Assembly (NCBI GenBank): GCA_019096195.1 | Contig: JAGTXK010000036.1 | Coordinates: 43,127 to 107,126 of the forward strand | Reading direction: 5' to 3' | Origin: Boletus sp. NGJ | Taxonomy: Eukaryota; Basidiomycota; Agaricomycetes; Boletales; Boletaceae | Length of the DNA: 64,000 bases | Shown: positions 32,783 through 45,497 of the stretch, piece after piece | How the letters are laid out: each line of letters starts with the position of its first letter | Numbering within the stretch: the stretch's first letter is position 1 | The notes under the pieces: model-generated | The model's input: the letters and a program-made list of their open reading frames with translations, nothing else | Databases searched by the model: none | What the model was told of the DNA's origin: nothing | Position numbers and translations under genes: made by a program

Positions 32783-35583
32783 TCACCAAAGCCGAGCGCG
32801 ATGCGTTCCAAAGTCGTCCACAGCTGCCTGGTAAACCGCATTGAACGCCTCCTGTTTGCGCACTCGACTCTCTTTTCCACTGCGCTTAAACAATTCTGTA
32901 CAGCCACGTCCTCAGTTATCTACTCACCCTCAAGTTGTCAGGGGAAACACGTACCGAGGAAGCGTTCGCCAACCCACAATCGCAACGGCGCGTTCCCAAC
33001 GCCGTCTTTGGTTTGCGTCTCGTTAGAGAGCGACGCAACTCCAGATCCCTCCTCTGCCTTCTTTGGCTTGGCGCCCATACCCGCACCGAGCGTCTCACAT
33101 ACGGCGAGGACCTCCATCGCATGTGCCGGGGCAGTATATACGTATTGTGCACCGACGACAGCCAATACCAACGCACGTAGATAATTATCCCCCGCGGCGC
33201 TGAGCAGCTCGAGGGCGTGCTTCAAAAGCGATTTGGATCGGATGATGTGCGAACGCGCCAACGCGGCCGAAATGAGCTCCCCGAGAGCGGGTAGTGGCGC
33301 GGACGCGCCCGATGAACACCGCGCGAGCGCGTCCTTGACGAGGGACGTGGTGGAGGCGTCAAGCTGCAGGCTAGCTTGTTCAACGGGAGGAACGGAGGAA
33401 GGTGGTGGCGATTGGATAACAGAGAGTCCAATATGGAGAAGGGCTTCGCCAGCACGGGCTGCCGCAGCTATGAACCCCCCTCCGAGTACTACGCCAGACC
33501 CAACGGGACCCGCGCCATCAAGGTGGGCAGCGACACGATAGCATGTTCCTGCACGCTCCGTATCGCCCAGAGCATGTGCAAGGTGTGCATGAAGAAGTGA
33601 AATGCGAGCAGCATAAACAGGGAAGAAGTCGTGCGTGCGAGTGTGGGCAATCAACGTAGCGAGATGCTAACGAGGATAATTGATTACCGTGATACATTAG
33701 ACATGGAATAAACTCACGCTCTCTGCAGCTTCAAAGTCACTCCTTTGGATTGACACCTAGAAAGTGCAAGTGTAAAAACAGAGATATACTTCACGACGGT
33801 GAAACTCGCTTACGGTAACAAGTTCACAAAGCAAGTCCGCCTCAATTCTGAGGGCGCGTTGCTCGACAGCAGTTACATCACCGTAAGACGCCCACAGGGG
33901 AACTGAAGGAATGAGCAAATGGTTGAGTCGCATGGGAACTGAGACATTTACCATTTATTCTGATAGAACCTTCTTCACCCAGACGACCTTCCTTACACTG
34001 CAACACTCCACACTCTGCAAATACTCGTTTCTTAGGGCGACGTGACACTGGGTCCCGTTTCGCGACAGCAGAGACAAGAAAAGTGAGTAGAAACATGATG
34101 TGTGGATGAGTTGTTTGTAGGAAAATGGAATCGTGTCCTGGAAGGGGGATCTGGTGGAAAGTCAGTGCAGGTAATCAAGACGACAAAAGATGAGGCATAC
34201 TTCCACCAGTCCATCTGAGTTAGCACCGCCCACCAGCGCGCCTCCATCCATGAGAGCATGTAAGGCGGCCAGTCGAGTGTCAGCAGCGCGCGCACGGCCC
34301 GCGTGTGTATGAAAAATAACACCCAGAATGAGGACATGCGCAGTAAGCGTAAGTGTAAGGCTATCCGTGGCTTTTGGACCAGGGACGGACGGTGATTCTT
34401 CCGCGGGAGAGGGGTTAGGGGCAGGGTTACTATTTGATTGGGACTGGGATTGAGAGGAAGCACTGCTGTGCACATCCTGCGCCGTTATTGAGTATGATCT
34501 TATTAGGGCCTCCGCAGTGTCTTGTTTTGCCTTTCCCACTCCCTGACCCTGTCCTTTCACGGGTGTCTCCTCCCCTGTGTGGAAATCCAGTTGCATGGCC
34601 TTTTCTGCTGCAGAAAGTGCATCGCCGACCAAATCCCACAAGCCAGCGCCAACTAAGACCCTAGCACGCAAGACTGCTGCCAAATCTTCAATGGCCAAGT
34701 GTCCTTTTTGGGTAGCGAGACTAGACAGTGCTGTGATAGTTATGAGGGCGGCTTGTAGTTCGGGGGCTGAAGGAGCACCAGAATTCGATGCGCCATGCAC
34801 AGGGGGTGGCGCCAATGTCAGGTGCGTGATCAGGGCCAAGTGGGCCATATACACGATAGAAGGAGGATCAGAGGACATGAAAGATGCCATGAGCCTTCGC
34901 AGCAATGCACGTGCATATTTCGTGTTGTTACTTTGAAATGCGAACTCTGCGTTGAGCAACGACAGGCGGTGGCGGAGTGGGCGAAGGGAAGGATGCTAAA
35001 ACGTATCCATCAGCAATCTGTCGACACAAATCTGGCTATATGCACGAAATTCGCACCTTTTGCGCCATGAGGAGCTAAAATAATACATTTTATCATCTCT
35101 TCTACAAGGGAAAGGACATGAGATTCAACGTACCCCTTTTCCGATCGCTTTCTCGACCTTGCAGAGTACAGCGTATGAGAATAGAGAACATTTGCTCGAT
35201 GAACGACTCACTTCCGCCTCAATTCCATTTGCCCAAGCGTGCTCCCCACTGGTCGTGAAGCCGCTATAAACGACTCTGAGTCCTACCTCAGCTAGACCAG
35301 TCCACGCCCGACACTCCACGTCCGGAGTAAGTGTCTTTAGTTCAAGACACCTCCTCAGCGCTCTCAGAGATAAAAAGAGCGATAGGGGGTAATGTTCGTG
35401 ACTGGGTGGATGGGCTAACAGCGCTGGGAGCGCGAGGAGGAGTACTGGAGGAGGCAGGGGTCGGAGAGTGGACAAAGGTGGGGACGACGTCGACGATAGC
35501 TTTGGCGGCGCGGTTGATTTCGCGCTGTCCGCGAGATCGTCCATACGCTGTCGTTTCTGTGGGCGAGGGCTGTGGTCGTCCAT
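32783..35583 (-). CDS. MAU2: cohesin loading factor MAU2/SCC4/Ssl3
   Basis: Nine exons on the reverse strand: 35,583-35,212; 35,157-35,134; 35,074-35,057; 34,995-34,201; 34,150-33,952; 33,902-33,814; 33,756-33,718; 33,666-32,955; 32,895-32,783 (786 residues, phases agree). The product pairs with Scc2/NIPBL to load cohesin on chromatin and is built of TPR-like helical repeats. Typical parts are an N-terminal EKAIGKGLLMAQKHPSLRP, RLSLLNAEFAFQSNN, HTRTHDFFPVYAARISLLHA, the C-terminal SAAGDNYLRALVLAVVGAQY, and GNAPLRLWVGERFLELFKRS. Exons 2 and 3 are microexons of 24 and 18 nt. A disordered Ser/Gln/Asn/Pro insert (SSASSQSQSQSNSNPAPNPS) sits near residue 350. The upstream in-frame extension begins with TTG, so the ATG at 35,583 is chosen. 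Confidence 0.9.
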
Positions 35584-36269
35584 CGCGATGAAAGAGTGGG
35601 AGGGCGTGACATTCAATAGCGCGTGTCACGCGTAAATGGGTCTGTGACAGACCGCGTCGACGTACGTCGTGTCTGCTTCGAATGGCGAGCTCCACCGTCC
35701 AACTGTCCAACATAGCTTAGCTGGCATCGCAACAACTTGTGTAGGTCAACCACTTGAAACCACCCTCAATTCGTTTTACAGTTTTGCTATACCGATGCCT
35801 TCCCCTCACGTGAACGAGAACCAACAAGAAGTGGTGCGTAATTCAAAGAGTCGCCGATACCTGAGTTATGCCGGTGATATTGGTTTGCACAAGTACCAAC
35901 GAACGGTGACCGAGTTTATAGTCGTTCGATCTGGACGATACGGCGCAGTCCACGTCTGAGCGCATTCTAAGGAGGGCGTTTACGAAGCGAGCCGTACTAT
36001 GGTACTATGGGAAGGTGTGTCGCAGCGAAGCTCTCCTGGTTCGATGGGTACCATTGAATCCACAGTCCCAACGGCTGACAACGCCAACGGTCAAAATCGT
36101 TCAACACTGATCACGAAACATGGTCTACGATGGAACAAATATAACACCAAGAACGGTTGCAAAATCCAAGAGAGTTACTGGATCTCGGTGAATTAGGTCG
36201 CGTACAAGAGACCGTCATGGGTAAATAGATAGATCAGCAAAACAATGTATGTATATGGTCAATAGATCA
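35584..36269. other. intergenic (MAU2 5', IML2 3')
   Basis: Promoter side of MAU2 and 3' side of IML2... the two genes are not divergent: IML2 ends here and MAU2 starts here, both on the reverse strand. No feature is recognised. Confidence 0.35.
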
Positions 36270-38897
36270 TCAGAGAGGTCGATTCTGCTCTAGGGCACCT
36301 ATGGCGCCATGCGTGCGAATGTGCAAGGCATTCTGTGGTGAGCGCGTCAAGGAATGAGAGTATTTGCAATTAACTGAGGGAACGCACCTCGAGACTGTAT
36401 TTGCCTTTGCGTCCAGCGGCGTTGACTTCGAGCGGTTTCCCACTCAGCACCATGTCAAATTGCGCTTTGGCACCCTCTTTGTCGCCGGAACGCGCGAGGA
36501 GACGTCCATACTCGAAATCTGCTCACGTGTGTAGCCCATTGGATGCAGAGGTAAAAGAAAGGTGGCTTACGGGCATAGTAAACGATATAATGGTCTAGCT
36601 CTATCCTGGGTCCGTTTTCAAACACCTCCTCGAAAGCAGATTCGGCCTTGTGTTGAGCTTCCTCAACAGAAACGAACACCTTGTCGTGTGCGTCCAGTTC
36701 GGCGTCGGGATCCTGAAGATAGAGTGTATCAGTCTCATGAGACAGCGTATGGCACAAAGCGGATCTTGTCGACGGTCGACAAAATAAATGGACATACTGG
36801 ATAAGCAACGAAGCGCCAACAAACGCCCTCCAAGAACCGTGCCAAACACAGATCATCCCAATATCCCTCCTTCCCTTCCGCCCTGCTTCTTGCTTTTCTA
36901 CGATTCTTCTCCACCATCTTGTTTTTTCCCCCATTTGGATTCGCGACTCCATTGACACTGTTCACTTCTAACACGCCGAGTTCTTCAAGTGCTTGACGAA
37001 CATGAGGAATCATGCGCTCGAGCACGACCTGGCGGGGAGCATGAGCAAGGGCAGCGAATACATAGGCAAGCTCGAGTGCTGGTAGGATGAGCCGGTTCTG
37101 TTGACCCAAGTACTTGCGCGCCTTTCGAGCGGCGAATTTCTGTTGACACGAACCATCGATACATGATCAAAACACAAGAAGTCAGTGAACAGATTTAAAA
37201 AGAATGGTCTCACGTCCTACCTCAAGGGGTATGCTCTTCCCGGCGATCCGTTGCCTGAGTGCAGATACTTTGTCCATCAGCTTCGCAGCGCCATCATGGT
37301 CACCAACCGTCGCGAGACAAGCCGCTTCTCCGTATGCGTAGGTCGCTTTGGACCACTATTCACAGGGTCCGCTGAGTCCATATGCACCCAAGTAGCAAGA
37401 TGAGACTTGCCGTGGCCTCGCGACGCAGGCGGCCCCACCAATCTTTGCTGCCATCAACGTTCCACAGTGCTAGATTGGCAATGGCACTCTCCCACCAACT
37501 GACATGATGCATGTTACGGTATTGAGTTTGCGCTTGCGCTGCTCGAGCATAGTATTCGAGAGCCCGTTGAGGTTGCGAACGCGCGAGCGCAAGGCGACCA
37601 GCACCGAAGAGAAAAAACACACCTAGAACAGAGGTTAGCAGTCCTGCAGGGGTGTCCCGAAGACTGGATGCACCGTTGGGGTACCTTTCCAAATTCCATT
37701 CTACGATTCTCCGAGCCAAGTTCACATCGACACCTTCAAAGGTATACGAGGATAGTACAAGATGGAATACGAGTAGTGTCATGTCGCAAATCGCACGGCG
37801 GACGCCTTCAGACTCTGGACGATTATTAGCCTCGTTGAATGACGGCACGAAAACAATGCAACTTGTGGCCTGCCTTGAGAGATAACACTCCTCTCACCGT
37901 GGGCGTCCCAGCCACCTGCTCGATTCAGCATTCTCAAGGCCTCCTTGCGGTCGCCTCGGTAGCCGAATAACTCGACGATAGCCAACAGCCGCCCAGGCAT
38001 TAAGGACAGGATGAGGTGAGACAGACCAACACCCAGATACACGCCTGAACGGAAATGTACGTCGATAGATGGGTCTTCGAGTGGTCCACCCGATGCGTCA
38101 TTATTCGCATGGGCAGCAACATACGCTGCGTCGGCTGCTTCGAGGTATCGTCCAAGTTGTCGATATATTGACATTGTGGTACGCATGTTCAATCTGCAAA
38201 ACGAGGATATCGGCACCTGAGCCGTTATCACACCTGGAGAGAGGGAATACTCACACTTCCTTGATGAATGCAAGCCAGTCCCCGGAGTACACGATACCAA
38301 GCAAACTCTACCGGTGGTCGCATGAATGTCTGGATAAGTAGGAGGGGGCAACGCAGACACCTTTTCATACAAGCTCTCAGCAAATACAAGCTCTGCGTGT
38401 CTCTCAATCGGCGTCATTTGTGAAATCCATTCTATACCCGAACTGCTCATCCCAGGAACGATATAGCCAGCCAGGCGGCCTGCCAATGATGGCGCAGGCT
38501 TACGGTGAGCAGAAGCGATGGAGTTGCCGTGTCTTGTGTGGTTTATAGCTGAAAGTAGGTCCTACTCGCAACGTACATGTCACCGCCCATGACACGCGAG
38601 AGGGAGGTCCGACATGCACGTACCTTGTCCTCGAATGACATGAGACCCTTGACACACTGGATGAGCCCATAACCGGTCGCAAAATACATCCTCTCCCTGG
38701 GGGGGAACTTTAAAATTTGACGCTCAAACGCCTGCTGTAGCGACGCACTTGTTTGGGTCGACACGATGACAGTACTCCTCAGACTCGAGCATGCGAGAAT
38801 GAAGGAACTCATGGAGTGCCCAGTGAATGCCCGGGATGTCGTCCAAAGCGTTCCTGGAGTCGTAATCCTCCGGAACGAATGGCGGTGGGCGGTTCAT
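36270..38897 (-). CDS. IML2: IML2/TTC39-family TPR protein
   Basis: Twelve exons on the reverse strand: 38,897-38,749; 38,696-38,624; 38,561-38,361; 38,307-38,255; 38,193-37,898; 37,814-37,674; 37,622-37,411; 37,355-37,221; 37,139-36,798; 36,712-36,571; 36,518-36,388; 36,332-36,270 (645 residues, every phase agrees). Yeast Iml2 is a lipid-droplet/mitochondrial-outer-membrane associated inclusion-clearance factor; animals have TTC39. Signature parts are NALDDIPGIHWALHEF, MYFATGYGLIQCVKGLMSF, INHTRHGNSIA, RSGVYLGVGLSHLILSLMPG, VFFLFGAGRLALARSQPQRA, NRLILPALELAYVF and ELDHYIVYYAHFEYGRLL. A basic KNKMVEKNRRKARSR stretch near residue 490 is an insert. The intron at 37,356-37,410 uses a canonical GC donor (ACG|GCAAGT). 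Confidence 0.9.
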
Positions 38898-40240
38898 GGT
38901 CGTGGGGGACGGGAGAATGCTGAGGTGGAGGTGTGTGTCAGCCAGGCCGCGCTTCGGACCGTTTCCGAGTCGCGGTAAGCCGTATTATTTTAGCACCGCC
39001 GTTGTGGTGTTGATACGCGCGCAACGTTGGTGGTGATGACGAGCAGATTTGTGTGCTTGGAAAGACAGCTGAGAGCTTATCAAGCCGCTCGGTTCAGTAT
39101 GTCCATTGACAGGGTCAGTGTCATCGTGATGACCAACCGTCCGATTCTACGGCGATGGCGGCTCGCCAAACCGAACAGTGCGAACACAGGCCGTGTTAGC
39201 TTCTTCCAATGACCATGGCACGCCTCAGTGCATCCAGAGCAGGTCGTGTCCAGTCCATATCACGCTCGTGGCGTTTCCAGACAGCTGCGATGTCCACAAA
39301 TTTTGTAAATCGTGTCTCCAGTTCCTGGACGCCGCAACCTAGTCTAGTCTGGCGATTGCAGCTAGCACTATCCGCGGATCGTGGTCGTTTGTGTTTGGCC
39401 TGCGCTAGTGGCTTAGGAACATTCGGCCTCTTCCCTTGATTCACATCCTTCAATCCTGCGACATGCCTTGTCTGCACTCTCCTGGTTCATCCGAAAAGAA
39501 TCAGGTAGTATGACGATTGCGTTGGCACCTCTGGAGCAGGTCCGTGGGATACATTACAGAGCCACTCAATCGGCATCGCGCAATCATTTCCCCCTGCCTG
39601 TCATCACAGCGCGCCAGCGAGACTGCTCCACCAGCTTAGCTGTTGCTGCCGAGAAAACAAGCGCTCCAAACAGGATATTCGTGGCTCGGACCTAGTATCC
39701 CCAAGAGAGCAGGCACGAAATAGAACTTGATACGTTCCTATCAGTTGCACCTCCAGTGTGCAGGACCGAGGTCGGTGACGCGTATCTTCCGGGGCATGGA
39801 TAGGCACCATCTGTTCGATAAATTGCCACATTTCCTTTACCCTCCCTATAATGATGCGTTCAAGCCCTTCGAAAACTGATACGGTGTGACACTGACAGCG
39901 GAAGGGACTAGTGTCGCACTATCTCTCCATTCCCCGTGATTATCTCGGGTTCTGTGGGCTTAGAGGGCATGAAGTGCGTGCTTTTGACACGTTTTTCGGC
40001 GAAATCTGATCCAAGTAAGGTGGTGAAAAGTTTGGACTCACTGAAGATGGTGAGGCTTTAGGTAGCATAATACCACCACGCCCCACATTTCGGTCCCTCA
40101 ATTTATCAAAGAAAACTTGACAGAGATCGTTGAGTGATGTGCTTCGAGCAAGTATTGGGTCCGAGACCAACAACACCATGTCTATATGTCGGACAGGATG
40201 ACTCGCATCTCACAATATACATTCGTTGGGATCTTATCTC
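38898..40240. other. no gene model; exon-like reverse blocks
   Basis: The reverse strand has coherent-looking pieces: 40,179-40,045 (LVSDPILARSTSLNDLCQVFFDKLRDR, then a GTGAGT donor), about 39,880-39,815 (IIIGRVKEMWQFIEQM) and 39,340-39,205 (FTKFVDIAAVWKRHERDMDW). The phases do not join under any splice set I tried, so this is either a decayed gene or one I cannot model. No family is recognised. Confidence 0.3.
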
Positions 40241-41034
40241 TTATTTTATTGCCGTCAATTGTCTGCTTTCGGTGGCTCTAGCCCCATTGCATGCGGTGTG
40301 AAGCTTACAACCAGAACCTGCACAGTTTCACCATGCTGTTGCGCCACTATGGGGCAAGTAAATCCAATTTTCCGTAAGGATTGGCGCTCGAGAAATGGTT
40401 CCCGCGTGGCTTTGATTGAGCGTGGAGTTTAGTAGCTCCAAATAACAGCTGTGCCGAAAGATACGGAAACTCACCGCCACTCGATCGCATGTCCTCCTTC
40501 CTGCGGAATGCGTCCGGACTGATCTTTCGGCGTAACCACCCATTCAGTTTTGCCAGGTAATCATCTTCCGACACCCCTGTGATGTTGATTTAAATCACAT
40601 ATTCATATTTTACATAAAATAGAACATACGAGGCAAAAGTTACACCCCGTTCGGTGAGGACCGGAGCAGCGCAGAACTGTCGCCTAGTCACTTGATTTGA
40701 TGGACTTGCAGCACTCGTTCACCGACACATTCGGTCCGATCGATTCCAGGGGCTCTTGAGCTCGGTCCGCCCACAACTCCGATTTATTCTTCCTCTTGGA
40801 ACGGAACGAAAGTCGCTCCATCTCGCCTCCTCGCTCCAACGACGAGTCCGCTCGGTTGACCGTAGCAGCTACCGTCCGCTCGTGATTGAAGTTGCTTAGA
40901 ATAACGTATAATCCCTGCTCGACTTTTCCTTGCTCCATCAAATGTCACATATGCTGTTCCGCGTCACATCGCGATTCTGAAGTGTTTCTCACCTCGTGCT
41001 TGTGACGTCGGCATATTTCGGATTGCTCGAGCAT
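40241..41034 (-). CDS. uncharacterised small protein (tentative)
   Basis: A four-exon model on the reverse strand keeps frame. ATG at 41,034 (MLEQSEICRRHKHE) is spliced after 40,993 to QGKVEQGLYVILSNFNHER, with an acidic/basic middle (RSKRKNKSELWADRA). It is then spliced before about 40,680 to VSEDDYLAKLNGWLRRKISP, and after a GTGAGT donor near 40,472 to ATREPFLERQSLRKIGF ... VQVLVVSFTPHGARATESRQ and a TAA at 40,241. About 165 residues, mostly helical and charged. I do not recognise the family. Support is phase agreement and normal splice sites only. Internal starts or additional exons are possible. Confidence 0.42.
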
Positions 41035-41627
41035 GGTTGCGTTATCTGCACTTTGAACTAGCGCTGAATGAATAAGGCACCTCTTGTAACTCTAAGAAAC
41101 ACTATCAGCTGCACATGGACAGCCATGTGAGTTCCTGGAAGTTGGTGGGAAAAATGGTCGCTCTTGTGAACTTTTTCCCTCGCGCAGCATAGCTGTAGAG
41201 GGGTTCTGGCGAAGTGCTGCTGTCAGATGGATGTTTATTTTGGTGACTGGGGTTGCACATGAAATCTGATAAGAGAGGGTAACCAAAGTTATTTCTGGCA
41301 GGCACCGAGCGACCAAATGGACAAAAAGGACTTCGAAGTATGGTGTGGTCCTTCAGCGCGAGAATTGCCAGCTGATAGATTCCGTAGCCGTTCTCAGGTT
41401 CGTGGAGCGATGATCGATCGCTCACTTAAAGGATCTGCACATGTCAACACGAGACCACTGTCCCATGCATCTGAGGGATGTCAAAGTCAAACAAAATCGT
41501 GACCTGGCGTGTTTATGCAATGATGACTGTAGAGTGTGGTAAAGGGTATGGTTACACGAAATGCGGATATGTTGAACCGTCGGGATATATACAATATTGC
41601 GAGGCTTGCAGTCTATAATGGAGGGCA
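41035..41627. other. intergenic, no gene recognised
   Basis: Upstream of the small tentative gene and downstream of SYM1, both on the reverse strand. Short frames here show no domain. Confidence 0.35.
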
Positions 41628-42612
41628 TCAATCTGTGCCCTTGTCCTTGTTTTCTTGGTGTGTTCGGGCATTCACAGCGCTGAGATAGGTATCTATCAAG
41701 ACGCGATGAGAAAGTCGTTCCTAAACTGCAGGGATACCTACTCCAAAACAAGCTCACAACACTAACGACACCAAAACGGAGATGGTGAGGTACTATCGCA
41801 AAATTGATGATCTGGGTCGGAATGAAGACAGCCCTGAGAATTTTGGAGTGAGACAGGGTAGTGACATAGGGATCCCATTTCTCACCAGTTACGGATCAAT
41901 GTTGACTGGTAGTTCTGGAGACGACATGAACGATGCAAGATGGGCAGAGGTGTATCACGGTATAGCTTACCTCATTGATACGTTCCACCGCACCGGATAT
42001 TCCTTTACCTTCCATGATACTCATTGTACCAAAGAAAAATCCCACGGCAACTGACGACGGTGAAAAAAATTGCCAAAAACGTGACTATAATAGGTCGTAC
42101 CCGGAGTCAGGAGAGCTTGATCGAGCCACACCTGATCCCGTGTTCGTTAGCTCCATGAATCAGGACGATATCAAGCGAGGCGTACACGGTACATTACACC
42201 CCTTGTCGGGCTTGCGAACTTGATACGGTTGAGAAGCTGGTACCATTTTGTGAGCGCAGGACCAAAGAGAGCACCTGTGGAGCATTCGGTATTAATAATC
42301 TCCATCGGCGCAACGGTGCAAGTAGCCACCTCCGTAACAGGTCAGTCGAATTGTCCGCATGAACTAAGTTGGTTGCTCGCGTCAAGCTCGTCCGAGTCAC
42401 AGTGATAGCTGCTAACGTACATCATGGTTTTTCCCTTGACGCTCAATGGCTTGCTGCGCGATTATATCACCTGTCCCAAATAGAAAAGCAGCTGTTGCGG
42501 ACTGTGCAATCATAGGCCGCTGAATTAATGCCGCACTATAACAGCATGAGTGAGCATACAACGAGTGGTGAGAGCCTTTGACAAACTTGTAAATCCGAAA
42601 GAAAGAGGCCAT
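41628..42612 (-). CDS. SYM1: Mpv17/PMP22-family protein SYM1
   Basis: Nine small exons on the reverse strand: 42,612-42,587; 42,535-42,421; 42,363-42,330; 42,274-42,186; 42,131-42,101; 42,050-41,971; 41,914-41,886; 41,833-41,738; 41,679-41,628 (183 residues). SYM1/MPV17 is a four-helix inner mitochondrial membrane channel-like protein needed for mtDNA and metabolite homeostasis under stress. The family signature is clear: ALIQRPMIAQSATAAFLFGT, DIIAQQAIE, RTIRLTCYGG, GPALTKWYQLLNRI, WLDQALLTPVAVGFFFGTM, the C-terminal RNWAVFIPTQIINFAIVP and HLRFGVVSVVSLFWSSAVNA. Length equals the family norm. The Pro of the usual W-P-x-x-Q-x-x-N-F motif is kept as I-P-T-Q-I-I-N-F. Confidence 0.93.
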
Positions 42613-43641
42613 AGAGAGTAGAACTTCCTGCTAACTCTAACTTGACGTTACCCCTCGTTCGGAAGAATGTGGGATGTGTTCAACCTGGTTCCGTTTTCAA
42701 ATGAGGAAGGAAGGAAACGTAATCATTTGTTGGCCGCGTTACATGTACCATTCAATGTCTTCAAATCCGAGTAGAAACGATATCTTGAAACCAAGGTACG
42801 AAGAACACTATCAGATATGCAAGGAAATGTGAAACTTCTCATGTGAGGTTCATTACAGTCCGAGCCGACCCTTATGACTCGTATCCGGGTCGTCGAGATC
42901 GCTCAACATTGAAATTTCCCAGCACCCTTCCTGCAGTGGTAAGGTTCTTCCATTGCTGGGAAAGAGGGGCAGGGGAAAATTTTACTCAAGACGTCGTCGT
43001 TGCTTTAGCTAGGATGCTCTTTTCTCCGTGTCCGGTCCTCGTGACGATGGACGTTCTAGCTAAGACCAAATTCTACCAGTACTTGAGAAGCACCCTCAGA
43101 AGATACGACAACCCTTCTTTCCACGAGGTGAGTGCTATCCCTGGACTGCATACTATCTTACTTTTCGAGGATGTGCGTGAGTAAGTCAATACGGCAACTT
43201 CATCCGTGTGGTTTTCATACTACTTCAGGGCAATAGCATGCGTTACACGTCTCAATCAAGCCTGATATCCTCGCGCTACAGGAATAAAGATCACTGATTG
43301 CGTGCACTACAACGGTAACTTTTGTGGGCAGTGCTTGCCTTCTTCAGCATTTTCAGCGCACGATGTCGCCAACAATGTCACAACACTCCAGCGACTCAAG
43401 CATCAGAGAGTACCACATCAATCAAGCTTGCCGAGTTGATCACGCCGCTTGACGCATGTAATCTCGCGCGGGTAAGTCAACAAGCTGTCATTCATCAATG
43501 GAGTAAAAGGCTCTTGCTTGGTCTTTTTTTGGTTCGTATGCTTCGCGGAACCTCTGTAGAGTCAGACGGGCCAATTTAATGCGATACCTGTGCCTGATCG
43601 CTATACACTATCTCAGCTATCTTTTTATGACCATGAAGCTT
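42613..43641. other. intergenic, unsupported ORFs
   Basis: A plus-strand 113-codon frame (alternative start at 42,843) and another at 43,322-43,579 have no recognisable domain. Nothing is supported. Confidence 0.3.
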
Positions 43642-43769
43642 GTCATTACAATGGATGTGGCTCATAATGCATGATGATAATGCATTTCGGGTTCATCTCG
43701 GTAGCCACTTTGTAGGTTGGCCCTTCGGGCTCTCATGGTGCTGAGGGACCCTCAGGCTATTGTAATGAC
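43642..43769. repeat. hairpin-rich 128-bp block with 11-bp inverted ends
   Basis: Starts GTCATTACAAT and ends ATTGTAATGAC, a perfect 11-base inverted repeat. Inside are GCCCTTCGGGC (near 43,717) and CTGAGGGACCCTCAG (43,741-43,755), both perfect palindromic stems. No target duplication was found. It could be a MITE-like remnant or a structured 3' end of the adjacent transposase relic. Confidence 0.45.
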
Positions 43770-43789
43770 CATCAAATCTCTTGAGCAAG

Positions 43790-44134
43790 CAGTAATGCAC
43801 TGATCGAGACTCAAAATCCGAAGTGCTCTGTCCGAAGGGGCTCCCTCAACTAAAAATGTAGATGCATTACACCACGAGATGGCTGTGGCGAGGAGCGAGG
43901 CCATCGAGATCGACTCGGACGAAGAGGATAAGCCGGAGCTGTGCATAACAAGGGTTCAAGCGCTGGCGTCATGCGAACAACTTACATAGGCAGTATTGGG
44001 AGTATGGTGAAGCTGACGATATCTTCCAGTTGTCGAACTGGCTGTGTCGTTTTCGCGCACACTGGCGGCGACAGGAGTTTGCTAATGCAAAACAGACGAG
44101 TTTGGATAAGTACATATATAGGCGAAGCTTGAAG
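43790..44134 (+). pseudogene. pogo-like transposase C-terminal relic
   Basis: Two plus-strand blocks in different frames: SRLKIRSALSEG ... MAVARSEAIEIDSDEEDKPEL ... ITRVQALASCEQL (43,790-43,985) and DDIFQLSNWLCRFRAHWRRQ ... NAKQTSLDKYI (44,010-44,134). This acidic stretch followed by F-R-A-H-x-R-R-x-E and T-T/S-L-D-x-Y/F matches the tail of pogo/Tigger-type DDE transposases that I know from fungi. Stops (near 43,800, 43,986) and a frame change show decay. The DDE core is missing. Confidence 0.45.
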
Positions 44135-45497
44135 CTTTGAAGGGCTAGTCGACCGCGAAGGCCTGGGTTAAGTTGGGATAGTGTGTCGCCCAAAGTTTGT
44201 CACACACTGGCATCGTCGTCTTGAATAACCGTGGAAATGCCATCAGTAGGTTCTTGCCGACGACAAGCATATCGACTGTAGTCAAAACGTGAGTGTGTGA
44301 TACGTACGGAGTGGGTTCATCCCACGTCCTAATTATTTATGTTCGTTGCAGGGACAGGTGGCAACATGGCAGCATATGCTATTCTGATCCGAGGATTTTG
44401 GAACAGACGGACCCGGACTCGCCGGCACTGCTGACTTCCCGTTGATAGTGGGTTACTCGCCGAAAGTGCCAGTGGGCCAAGACTCGGCAAGGGATGGACT
44501 ACCAAGTTACGTTCCGGTTGCGGGACCACCGGGTATGGAGTGCGAATGTAGAAGTGGGAATAGCCGTCACGTGCGTCTGTCGGACTCTCAATATTGGTCG
44601 ATAGGTCTTGCCACCGGGTTGGCGATGCAGCCCTTGCTATGGCGATTGTCAGTTACCCGGTCTCGAGCCCCAAGGTTTTTGTCGCCATCAGAAGATATGT
44701 CCCTGGCGACCCAAGACGGATGCTTGGTGTAAAATCGCCACACAAGAGGGAATGGAAACGGTGAGATTGCATGAGAAACAAACACATGGGGCAAACCGGA
44801 ACAGATGTCGAGTATTTTCCCGAGGTATTTCAGCATGGTCATGGGATGGAAAAAAATCCATACCAGTTTAGCAATGGCAGGTTTTACTGCATCGAGGAGA
44901 TGGATGGCAGCGGAAATACCACGTCAACCAAACTTTCCATTTGGTTTTCAGTGGAATGGAACCTCGATATCCAAGTCGCGACATGAGTGGTCGAAACAGC
45001 AACCGACCTCGAACTTGGTGCCTGGACTGGAAGACGACAAATGCTCGCGTTTCTGATCGCCCGGGTGCTAAATCGTCCGGAAAGAAGCAGCCTGAGGTAC
45101 AGAACATGGGCAGTGCGCTGGGTTCTCGAGTTGGGTCATCAATGCCACAAGCAATTGTGCTGCGATGATTTTCTTCTTCTTCACACATAAACCCCCACGG
45201 TGGTCTTGCAGATAAACGGTATCTATACCGCTAATTGGGGGCGGTAACCTCCACAATCCAGTGCCTAGCATAGATTCGTCTTTGTGCTGCAGTGACATCC
45301 AAGCATGCAAACAAAGAACACACGATTTTCCAGTTGCTTCCATTCAATCGGTTCCCCTCTACCCAAATGGGCCACGGACGTGCAGTCTACTAATCTGGAA
45401 GATGAATATAAAGCTCGGTGAAGGGGAAGCACCAGACTAACCCCCGTTCCCCCCCCGTGACATCGTCTTCCCTCCTTCACCCGGTAGCTTACCCACG
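44135..45497. other. intergenic, promoter of transporter at 3' end
   Basis: No gene is supported. The 3' portion, with a CCCCC-rich stretch (45,430-45,458), probably contains the transporter promoter and 5' untranslated region. Confidence 0.35.
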
